Assembly (NCBI GenBank): GCA_017506865.1
Contig: JAFCMP010000168.1
Span: 1 to 64,000 of the forward strand
Direction of reading: 5' to 3'
DNA: 64,000 bases
Origin: Tribonema minus
Taxonomy: Eukaryota > Sar > Xanthophyceae > Tribonematales > Tribonemataceae
Part shown: in pieces, positions 23,501 to 35,500 of the stretch
Layout: every line of letters begins with the position of its first letter
How positions within the stretch are numbered: the stretch's first letter is position 1
Notes under the pieces: model-generated
Database searches by the model: none
Seen by the model: only the letters and a program-made list of their open reading frames with translations
Told to the model about the DNA's origin: nothing
Translations under genes and position numbers: made by a program

Positions 23501-26500
23501 AGTTGCCTGTGCAGACCTCACCACCTAACCAACAGTGCGCGCCAGCGCCGCGGCGCCTCTCGCGCTGTTGCCAGCGAGCTGGTGCTCTGCCGACACATTC
23601 GGCCAAAAACTGCCGCAGCCTCTGCGGCGGCGACGCGCAACCTGGCAACTTCCACCGCCGAGCGCTGCTGCTGCTGCTGCTGCTGCTGCCGCCTCGCGCC
23701 TCAGCACGCGGCTCTTGACGCAGCAGTGAGCGCCGCCACCTCTTGCGCGTTGCAGCCGCCTCAGCTGACGATCAGCCCGCTTGCCGCTCACCTTGTACAC
23801 GCCGTTGCAGGTGGTGTAGCCGTTGTTCTTGAGGTAGCTGGCGCGCGCCTGCTCGCTGGTGGACCCCAGCAGCGGCCCAATCTCGCCCTCCAGGCACGGC
23901 CAGCCCATGTTGTACAGCGGCTTACTCGCGCTCGAGCCCCTGCGCGCGCGGCGTGTGGTGCAAGAGCGCATCAGCAGCCCTTTACACGATGCCCGCTCGC
24001 CATTCTGTCTTCATTCTACCACAGGTTATTTTGGTAGATTTATTGTAGTGATTGTCGCGGCTAGCTTTTGTTTGTTGTTGGAGGCCCGATCTCGCCCTCC
24101 AGGCACGGCCAGCCCATGTTGTACAGCAGCTTACTCGCGCTCGAGCCCATGAGCACGCGGCGCGGCGCGGCGGCGCGCGAGCACGTCAGCAGTCCTTGCA
24201 TAGGTGCCCGCTCGCCATTATGCCTTCAATCTACTGCAGGTTTAATACATTTCTTATACTTCCTCTGTCCCATAAGTATGTTTCCCATTGTACAAACATG
24301 ACAGTCCCAGTTGCAATTGCGGCAACCAATGTGCAGAGTCATAATGAAACTTGTGTGTCGGGTATAGGCCTGTTGCGTGTCAAATTCTCAGCTCTCAACT
24401 CTTCGATACGCTGATAAACGGTTCATTACCGTGTATCTAACATTTTGCAGCCCAGCAGGCAGACATGCACAGCACGGCAACCACATAGGCTGCTGTGATG
24501 GCTGCCATTTTGAGGGGTAGATGCAGTTTCTTGTGTGTGGCATACCAGTATGTCATGGTCAGAAGCTAAGGCAGGCCTCAGCAACAGCTCACAAGACCAC
24601 ATGACTGCGTATGCACCACATACACCGCTCAAGGCCGGCTGCCGTCCTGTGCTGGTCTACCAAGTTTTTGCACAACGAGGTCGCAACCAGCACAGCAAGC
24701 CTTGCATGTCCATTGCATGGGCAGCAATTTCACCACACCATAGACGAACAGTAGTGAGACGTCTCAAGAAGTTTGGTTGCCCCACCACATAGGCAATGTG
24801 CTGTAGCTCCATGCTCTAGCCAGAGCTTGGTGACACGCCACCTGAGCGACAGCACCGATCTGTGAGGCTTGCAAGGCACCTTGTACAAACAGGCTGGTGC
24901 TCAGGTTGCTGCTATAGTTTAAGTAGCAGCAATGGAACGCCATGTGTGGTTGACAGCTCACCTGAGCTCATGGTACACGAGCTGCAGCGTGTGCTTCCTT
25001 CGCAGAGTTGCAGTCGCCTGCGACTGCACTCCCCCAGGCAGACATCAATGCGCCGCCCACACAGCACACCAGCAGGTGCACCGGCCACCACACAGCATCT
25101 TTGCTGCTTCCTTAAGGGATTCCGACTGCCTGGCACATGCCAGGTAGTGCCGGCAGCGAGTTGTAGCCACCTGACTGCCACCTAGCTCAATTTGGGACCT
25201 CCACGCCAAAAGCCGCCTTGCCGTCCACAGGCACACCCTGGCCATGTGGTGCGCTAAGTAACTCTGGAACTAATGCCATCATTGGCAGCTGTGAGCAACC
25301 ACTCCTCCTCAAGTGTCGTGTAGCGCGTGTGCTGTGTGTGGAGCTGCCACAGTGATTTTTGCGCGCCACGGCGGATTTGACTTTTGGCGAAATTTTGGCC
25401 CAGATTTGACTCCGAAATCTGGCTTTTTTTCAGATAAGCTCTACTTCAATGGTGAAGATTGTAACGGACTTCATTTTTGAAAATTGTTCCGGAAAGCTCG
25501 GGACTTGACCATCAATTTTTACACAGGAACTGTTCACCAACAAGCCCATCTCAAAAAGTTAGCTTTGAGGCGACTTTAAGGGAAACATACTTATGGGACA
25601 GAGGAAGTAGTTGTTGCTGCAAATTTCTACTTCTATTATAATTTTATTTTAAAAGGCTCACGACACTTGTGTTTGACTATCTGTGTTCCATTCAAAAATC
25701 ATCACATAGTGATATGATATCGTAGCTACATATTACATTCATGCCATAGTAGTAAGTGATTCTTCTAGATCCAATGAAAAAGGGGGCAATCGCGTCACAT
25801 TTCGTATGAGGTGTTGCTAGCTACACACGAAGTTTGACTGAGTCGACGCTGAACCACAGCAAAGCGGTCCCTTGGATAATTGTGTGAAAGCGATCATTGA
25901 TGGGTAGATCTAGATTTTGCGCTTTTGGTGCATTTGAAAGGATTCAATCCATGTCCAAGGCTCAGAAGTCCTTTGCTCGTCCAACTGAGCCAGATGCACT
26001 TGATGCAATGTTGGTTTTTTGAATAGTGTTTTCTTCTTCTACGTTGCCAGCAGCTTGCAGTTCAGGCATTCCGTGTGCAACTTGGCCCGTGTGTCTTAGC
26101 TGGCGTATAATTGCATTATGCGCCTGAAGTTGGGGTGGGATTTTAGTTTGACAACAGAAAACAACTTTCAAAGTTTCACATGTAGCTGATTTCTTCTTTA
26201 CCACCAACCAAAGTGCAGGCACAGCGGCACTGGCGGCTTCCTGTAAGTGAAGCCTTGGCTGGTAGGCTTATCAATATTGCCCGTCCCAAAGCCGGCCTCC
26301 CTTCGCCTGCTCGAGCTCGAGCCCCTGTGTGGTGCCGAGCGCAGTACATTAACAGCCCCACATCCTGAAGCATTGCGGTCTGTGCTCACCTGCAAGTGTA
26401 CTCCAATTTCAATATGAGTCGGGGGTACTCAGCATGTACTGATTTGAGGCATGAGTGCCATGTGAGCTCACAGTATGGCCAGCCGGCGCTGGCCCGCCAG

Positions 26501-29500
26501 TTTGTGCATCACTGTCGCGTGCCCGCCCACGCGACGTTGCGCATGTGCTGCCCCTCATCCAGTACGTGAGCGCAGTGCAACACTTGGCAGGCGAGGGGGC
26601 AGCCATTCCGCAGCTGCTGCTCCTCCCCTGCTGGCTCACTCCGCGTGTTGATCAGCTTCAGCGGTGCCGCCGCCGCGGCTCAGACTCAAGCACTGCAGCA
26701 TATGCTTTCCTGACACCGTGCGTTGTGCTGCGCTGACTGAGGTGCTGCGGTGGCATATGCTCTCGTGACACAATGCATTCTGCGGCGCTGACTGAGGTGC
26801 TGCTCGGTTGCTGAGCGCTGCTGCAGCTTGTCGACTGGGCTGTTTGTTGCGCAGCACAGCGCGCAGCTCCTGCACGACGATCAAGTCAGCGTCACGCCTA
26901 CAGCTAGCACCCGCAAGCAGTCTGCTCAGAGGGGGTCATGCTGCGGTGTGAAGTCAAAGACGGGCTGCGTGGGACGCCGCCATTGGCGTTAATGAACGGA
27001 GAGCAGCGGTACACAAGACTTGTTCTGATTCACGCATCTGCGTGCTGTGGTGTGCGCCCCCAGCACAATCTTGATGCAAGACAACAACAACCTAACGTTG
27101 TGCACATGCATATTTGCGGTGCAGTTACAGACGTCAATGCACTTGAGCTGACTTGGGCTGCTGTGCATGTGCGCATGTCATCCACGGACACGCAGGCATG
27201 CTCACACAGTTGTCTGCACAGGTCAACTTGGCAGTTACACAATGCCGGAGCGTCACCGCGCAGGCGCGCGCGAGCTGGGCCTACATACATCCATACCTGG
27301 CGTCAAAGTGGAAGATGCGCTCCGCCTGGCTGTTGCCGACGTCGCCCACCCAGATGGTGTCGTCCGGCAGCACCATGGACGAGTACGGGTTGCGGATGCC
27401 CTTGGCGATGTGCTGCGGCGATGCGGCCAATGCACGCGGCGGAGAACACAACTATGTTATCAGATGATGATACAAAACGACGTCATCAGATGATGATGTG
27501 GAATATACGCCGTGGTGCGAGAGATGGCGCGGCGCCCTGGCCGGGTGCTCGCGCACTTGCTCACACAAATGACCCGACAGTGCAGGCCAAGATGCCCGCA
27601 CCTAGTACACCCGACCAGAAAGTAGACCACCTGTGTTGCAGGGCTGCTGCACCTCACGCGTAAACTGACAGCCGAGCAGCACGCATACCATAGTGCAGAG
27701 GCCGTCAGTGTCACCAAGCATTGCTGCTCAAGTGATGGACCTAAATGATACAGAAGTACGCAATGACACCAGCAGCAGTCAGCAGAGCGCCGCCTCGAGG
27801 TGCTTCGGCATGCCACCGCACACGGCAGTAGCAGCACATAGATCTCCCTTTTCAAGAGCACCACCAGGGCTCCGCCTGGTAACGGACTTCTGCAACTCCA
27901 CCCCAGCCCTCATGCTGGCCAGCACGCGCGCGTGTAACTTGCTGTGCGCTGCTGCACATGGTTCAGTACCATGCGCACCGCGCAGTTCGAACCTCAGCGC
28001 CCATGCAGTCGGTAACTTGCCGCCAAATGCATCCGATTTGCCCCGTTGAATGCTCACCTCGTAGTCAGTGCCGAACACCACAGGGGCCGTGTTGGTGCGG
28101 TACCTGCCCGGGAAGACGCGCAGGAACTTTCCAATGTCGTTGTGGCTCCTGGCGTGCAAAGGGAGGCGGCGACAATGGTCGCGTCAGGCGGAGCGGCGGC
28201 GGTCACTATCGCTCTCACTGTTGTGACCACGGCGCTTGCCTCGAAACGCCCATACGAGCGCGCATTCGCGGCTGCTTCAGGCATCATGCTGAGGGTTGAC
28301 GACACATAGTCAAGTCATGATGCCTCGCATGCACCAAGCGACATGACGTGCATGCGCTTCACGAGCCCTCCGCGCGACGGGCCAGCGGCGGGGTCGCGGA
28401 TGCCTCAGTCTCAGGCGACTGTGCCGCGACGCAGCAGACGCGCGTGCAGCGGCGCGTCTCGCACTCCCGCTGCCCTGCGACGGCATCTGAGCGCACAGCT
28501 CTGACAACGGCGCTTCATGTCAGGCATACATGCAGCGCCGCCAGCTGGCAAACAAATAAAAAACGCCCTTCTCGCCGCGCTCCAATAGCTGACTGGACTA
28601 CAGCAGTTCAGTAGGTGGACTGAGCCAGAAGACAATTGCTCTGTGTCCCTTCACTTGAAGTGCGTGTTCAACGCAGTTCACGTGGCTGCTGGGACCTGGG
28701 AGGGACTTCAGCGCGCTGCGCCCAACGCAGTCAGGGATGCTGCACGCTGAACACACTCCGCCGTGCAGCTGCACAATGTCAACAGCGGTGCACAGATAGA
28801 TGCAAGTGCATTCTGGCCGTATGGAGTGCCAACATACAACACTGGTGCCTGCCGCTACAGCTGAGCTGAGGATGCTGTGCGTATCAGGGGCAAACACGAT
28901 GTGGCGCGCGGCGCGTACCTTTGGCAGTTCCACTGTCCCTGAGGCTGGCTGCGCGCGACGGAACACGGAGGGCCGCAGCAAGGTCGTGAGAGCGCTGGTG
29001 TGAACAGACGGACGTTTTGAAGCATTGAGGTCAATCGGGGTTCATCAGGGCGAGCGCAAAAGCGCATAGGCGCGAGCAGCGGCTCGTCACCACGCCCACG
29101 GCGGTGCAAAACTTGCAAAATCTACCTCTGCGCTGCGCTTCACTTCCGGCAGCAGAGGTCGGGCGCCCATCTCTCTGATACCCGTGGGGTGTCCAAAGTG
29201 TACGCCAATGCGCCAGCGGTCAATGGATCGCATTGTTGCACAGCTGGGTGGAAGTGGTTTCAATCATGGAATGCGGACCCCTAAGCAAGTGGAGCTGGTG
29301 GCACGCAGTGCTCACACAGTGTTCCTGTCGCCAAGAGGCCCCCGCCACCGGCAAGCACCAACAATGAGACCCCAACCCCTGTCAGGTAGCCGTGAACCCC
29401 GGCCCTTGCCAACTGCCTTGACATACAGTCAGCCCTCAGGCATCTATGCTGCTCAGATGCACTACCGCAAGCCAACTCCTGGGCCGCTCTGATCGTAACT

Positions 29501-32500
29501 ACTGAGAGAAGTCGATGGAGGCATATTCCACATTCGAACTGGCGGCCATGTGCCTGTCCACCAAGAACAGTACCTCAAAGTGCGGAACATGGCTGAGGGT
29601 GACGCTGGTGCGGTCTCACTGTTACCCCAATTTCCAACTGCGCCTTTCGATGTGTGATGGCGCATGTCGCCTTCCCGTATTGTCCTGGATGCACTAAGCC
29701 AACTTGAAGTCAACTGCCAGTGCGTGTTTGGGCGAGCAATGTTGACATATCAAAGTGGCATTTCGTCGACCAATCAGGCGACACAGGTGTGGCAGCAAGC
29801 CTGGTAGGGTGGTTGGTCATCAACGTGGAGCGGTTTGCCACGAGTGAATGGATGAAAGCGTGCTGCCACTCACCCCGCCGACGTGTAGTAGCACATGTCG
29901 CCGTTCGGGTCGCCCTGGTCGTACTGCGTGAAGTCGATGGAGTGGTCGCCCATGCCAAACACCATGGAGCCGTCCTTGAGGAACATGATGTTGGACCACA
30001 GGTGGCCCCACCAGCCGCCTGGTAGGGCACCGGCCGACATGGCATGTGCGGCTCTGTCAGACTGAGTGCAATAGTGCCAATGCTACAGCGTTGAATACTT
30101 ATAACGCAAGCAGTACACCGGTCAGCTGCAGCGGCCTGAGAGCTGCACGTGCCGAGCAGCTGCATGAGCGTTGCCTGCACCGTGCGTCGTGCATCGGCAA
30201 GCCACTTTGAAGTGGTCAACAAATGTCAAAGCTGGCGGCGCCAGGTAGTCACGGACGTGAGCGTCCCAGACAAGCACTTTCAGAGGCTCCTGGGCACACG
30301 TTGACAATCATCATTTGTCTGAACAAAAAGTAAATGCGCGGTTGTGCTGTGACAGTCGCAGAATTCATTCCATGCTTGCCACAGGGAGACGGTGGTACAG
30401 AGCGCCGGCACACTCATGAAGCATTGCTGATTCCTCAGTCATGACAGCAACGCATTGACATAATTATAATGTGTCAACTGGCGTTGCTGCTGCAGGCACC
30501 TGCACTGCAGCTGTGATACAGACATGCGTATATACTTCAAACTACAAGCCGTGCTACTGTGACATGTGGTGACTCACTGCAGGCGCGAGTTGTCTTGTAG
30601 ACGCTGGAGCGCGACACGTACGTGAACGTGTCGGGGTTCACCTTCACGCGATCCACGCGCCTGCAGCGAAGCATTCAAGCGTGCTGAGTGATGAATTGAC
30701 TGTGTTGACTCCTGCACGCGCATCCGACTTGCAATGTGCCCCAGAGCGATTCGTTGCATCCTAGTCCATTGCAGTATGATGTCATGACACCTGCGCCAAC
30801 TGGTCAGCACGCTGTGCAGTACAGCTTGTGTACTTGGAAATACTGAAAACTTGTGCTTCTAGTGACTGTGCCGAAGCACATACTGCGAAACTACCGTTTC
30901 TGTCAAGTTCAGGGTGTGCTGCACGCAGATATTGCGGTGCACGAGTGCACGGCCCCGCACCGCGTATCGCCATATCCACATGTGCAGCACAAATCTCAAA
31001 TACCAACGCCATATACTCACAATGACATCTCTCCACATGACATTGTGCATCATTACAAACTGCATATTATAATGTAGGAATAGCTTCTGGGCTGAGCGTC
31101 TGCACGCCCCACAAGGCCAGCGTACCGCGCTAATTTATTGAACGCAACCACACAGCGCATGCACTCACGAAAACACTTCGCAGTTCCAGGAGAGCGAGTC
31201 GCAGTTGGTGGTGCTCGTCTTGTAGTTGGGACATTTATTGGCGACGCTCTGGTAGTTGGTCTTGTCGGACACGAGCCAGCACCCGCCGCGGTTGTTGGAG
31301 GTGTTCCAGTTCGAGGGGCGGTACGCGCCCTTGTTCTTGAGGTTTGTGTTAGGCCACGATCCGGTGCCGCCGTAGTCGGCGTAACCTGGCGGCGAGACGG
31401 CGTGCCGTGCGGGTGGGGGGAGGGGTTGGGGGGGCGTCAGCGCTCGGCGAGTGCACTGCAGAACTCGGCGCACTCACGCGTGACGCACATGGCCGGCAAG
31501 GATGTCGGATGCATCTGAGGCGCACACTTTGTGCTGTTTGGTGAAGCGGTCTGAACATGCAGCCCGCTTGCCGTTGAGGTCACTGGTGATGCCGTGTGGT
31601 GCCGTCGGCATACTATTAGACTGAGTCGGACCACTGGCAGGTGGAGACTGGTATAATACTTTAGGGGCATGAGGCGTGCATGGGGTGTCGTAGCAGCAGG
31701 CGCCTGCTTGTCATTGCGTGCATGCGCTCTGTTAGGGGGCATGCCATGAGCGTGCACGAGTGTTGGTGTGCATGGATGGTGCTGCCAGCCGCCTTAAGCT
31801 GCAATGACTCATCGGAAGTTTCGTGCTCGCTGTAGTTGCCGCCGCCGCCTGCGAGAGCCTGCGATTGCTTGTGGCCACTCAATCTGAAGATCAAATGTCA
31901 CACGCATTGAAACAACGAGCTTCAAATTGATGCATCAGGCAGCAGCCTGCATCTCTTACACTCAAGCCAATGATGAACTTCAATTTGAACTTGAAATAGA
32001 TGATTTAAACCGTGCTCTGAATGCAATGGTGCAGTTTGCAATGTCAAACTTTGGATTGGTACGACATGGGGAAGGCTGCAGTATGTATGCCTCGGTGTCG
32101 CATTTTAGCGTCCAGGTTATTTTTTGTAAGTGAATTTATGCCATTTGTGCCCTGAGAGGCTCTTCAAAGCCACAGCAAACTCATTACATTTACGGTATCG
32201 CGCACCAACATGCTCACCAATGTAGAAGATGTAGAGGTATGGCTGGGTTGGCCATTCCGGGTCAAAAGCCATGGACATCAGGCCATCCCACTGAACCTGC
32301 AGTGGGCATGCGGAGTGTGCATGCGGAGTGTGAGAGACATACCGTATGACATGATGTCACTGACCTGAGTGCACTTAGACGGTCTCGTTGATAAGGTAAT
32401 TTCATAGCATACGTGTATACGTTGTCACTTATTATAATGTTTGAAATTTGTACGGCGGCCGTAACCTTTACGGTACTACCTATAGTAGCAGCTGCTAGCC

Positions 32501-35500
32501 TGACTCAGCCTGCTCGTATATGCCTGAGTAAACGCCCCCCCGAGCGTGCGGATCTGGACCCTTGCACAGCACGCCCATGGGCGTTTACATGGGGGAGGGG
32601 CCTGTACAAGGGGGGGGGGGGCTTAGCTGCTCCATTTCGATTTGTCAGCTAGGGGAGGGGGCGTTTACAAGAGGGAGGGGGCGTTTACTAGGGCCCGGAG
32701 GGGGCGTTTACAAGATGCGAGCACAAAGTTGACAATGTGGTGGCGATAGCGGACATCTCTGATAACGGCAATGGCGGTGCTGGCGAAGCTGCAGCAGCTA
32801 CGACAGCTCTTGTCAAGCGAGCATTGTCGCCTGTGTGACCATGCGTCGGAAGCACTCAGAGAACGAGAATGAGTTCAAGTTCGGCTTGAAGTTTGGCTTA
32901 ATTCGTTATTTCCGGCTGTTTTTGCAAGCCCCCATGCCAACCTGCAGCCAATATGGTTGCTAGGAGGCGTTTACAAGGGGGGGTGCCAGTGGGCTATGTT
33001 GCCCACTTTGCCCTGCAGCCATGGCAAGCACGCCCATGGGCGTTTACAAGGGGGGCGGGCGTGTACAGGGGGGCCCCGGGGGGGGGGCGTTTTCTCCAGC
33101 ATATATGATAGTACTTTGTCTACTTGTAGTACATGCAGTGCCATTGGGGGGACGAAAAATTCTGAAGTGCGAAAACATTTGAGCCAATCACATAACGCGA
33201 CGTATGCCAGCCTGTCAAAGAGGCGCTCGGTCAGAAGGCACAGACTCTGTCAGTGAGGCTTGCGCTGCTGTCGTTGCGCGTCATGGTGCCGTGCACGCCA
33301 TGGCCTCAGCCTGAGGGTGTGGGGAATCCGATACTGCCATTGGCAGCGCCAGCAGCACCGCTTTGGCGCCGTGGCATGTCATTGCGCGAATTCGTTAGCA
33401 TCCGTTCACGTCTAAGGAGGGAATTGTTTGAAACAATCCGCCAATTCTTGGAGGGCACCACAAGTTTGAGGCCGGCGGACACGCCCTCAGAAATCATTAT
33501 GGTCCACAGCCTGAGGCCGAAAAAGGCTTGATACCTTTTGCACTTTTTCAAAATTTGAACTGACACATTCTCTGCGATCCAGATAATATATTGTACTTCA
33601 AGTTGAAGTCAATACCGATGCACTTGGGTGATGCCACGCTTGCTGATTTTTGCGAGCTGGGTATGCGTACGTGCGTATCGCTGCGACCGTTCACCAATCA
33701 GCGCGCTGGGGTCGAGTTGCCGCTCCCAGCAGCCTGAGGAACTTCGTTGATTCAGAACGCCTGGGAAGCTTCAACCTTATTCTGGCGCTGGCTCTCCAGC
33801 TCGTGGGATTGCTGCACAGGCGGCGCTGAGCGCGTGCAGCGCCGCGGCATTGCTGCTTGGCACGAATCGTACTGCAATCTCAAGCCTGCGGCCACGCTTC
33901 ACGGCCTGCTGCTGGGCCAAGCGCTCTCACAAGGCTTTTTTCGCTTCAGAAAGGAAGTTGTGCGTAATGGCTTTAGAGTTGCTGCGCAAGTTGTAGACCG
34001 CAATGCTGTATGGATGCCGCAGTGTGCTTGACGTAGAAATAACACCATGTAACAGGAGGCAGAACTCATGCTTGCAACGTGTACGTATTTTAATGCTCAC
34101 AAGTTTAACGCAAATTTGCTTAGGCAGCATTTGACGCACGTTCAAAACCTTTTGCTGAGGTGGGAGCGGTGGTCTCTGACCCGCGGCGCTTTGAGCGCAG
34201 CTTACCCCTTTGCTAGCCTCCTGCACTATGAGTTTGGGTCCCTTGCCCCCTACCTTAAAGTTTGGAGGATTGAGGGAGGGCCTTCCTTGTGATACTATCA
34301 GTCACTGTGGCTCTTACTATTCAATAACTTTGACGAATACACTGTCAGTAACTATGATATGATTCCTGGACACTGAGTCTCGCCGATGCTGGCAGTCTCA
34401 GATTGGTCCAGGACTCCGGAATGATCACGACATTTGTCAATGACTCTTGAATCACACAAGGACCTGAAGTAAAAGAAGCCTTGACAGGACTACCACTCAG
34501 ACTGAGTCAGGAAGCATGTACTACTTAGTAAGTTCAGTTAGTAAGTTAGTGACCACTGGCAGCTGCTGAGTACGGTACCTATGATAAGTGAGTCTTTGGC
34601 CTGGCCAGTGGCACGTCTCAGACTGGTTCAAGTTGTCAGGCAGTCTGAGTGTTCCAGCCTGAGGGCCTGCCGTCGTTACCGTAACCGTTACGGTTAAAAT
34701 TTGTGCTGCTTTCAAGACGATGTTGACTCACTGACTCAGAGTCTGCGGTTTGGCAGGTTCAACTTGATAATATGAAGGCACAAGATTTAGTGATGAAGTT
34801 TGACGATCATGGCATTGAGCACTCTAAGACTTGTGACTCGGAATCACTTTAAAACCAGGTCTTCAATCTGGAGTTGAAATTCCATTATGTATAACAGTTA
34901 CTGTAACAGTTTTCCAATAGTAATACTACTGTATGTGAGACGCTCACAATCATGCCATCATGACTGCAATCACTGTGTCGCTGCGATACTTTGAATCAGT
35001 CTAGTAGTTAAATTCACTTGGCAATTTGAAAGTTTTAAAATTTGTCAATTGAATGATAGTGACTGTGACAGTCATGGATGATGGTCAAGTCCAAGTTCCA
35101 CATGCCATGGGGGATACTCAAGTTAATAAAGTATATATATATAATACGGGCGTAAGAAAACATCTTACAGTTTGCTACACATTGTCAAATCAAATGTCAC
35201 ATAAACTTGCTTTTAGGCATGACTTTCAAGATGTCATTGATCACTTTGACAGTATTGCACTTGAAGAAATCACAAATTCAATCAAAACAGCCTGACTCTG
35301 AGATAATCATACAATAAGCAAGTTAAACAAGTTGAGCACTGTGACAGTTACAGTAACTACTAGAAACTTTAAGCAGACTGAGTCACTCTGTGTCACTGAC
35401 TGTCTCAGTCTGGTTGACTGTGAAGAGCATTGAATTTGATGCCTTAGGGTTAGACCACCTAATAGTATGGGGCGGTTTTAATATAGGGTACAAGCCATCG

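Noticed and set aside
24259-25607. A transposase gene inside the TA-flanked element
   Set aside because: Short frames only; a DGK-like stretch on the - strand is too weak to call a mariner transposase remnant.
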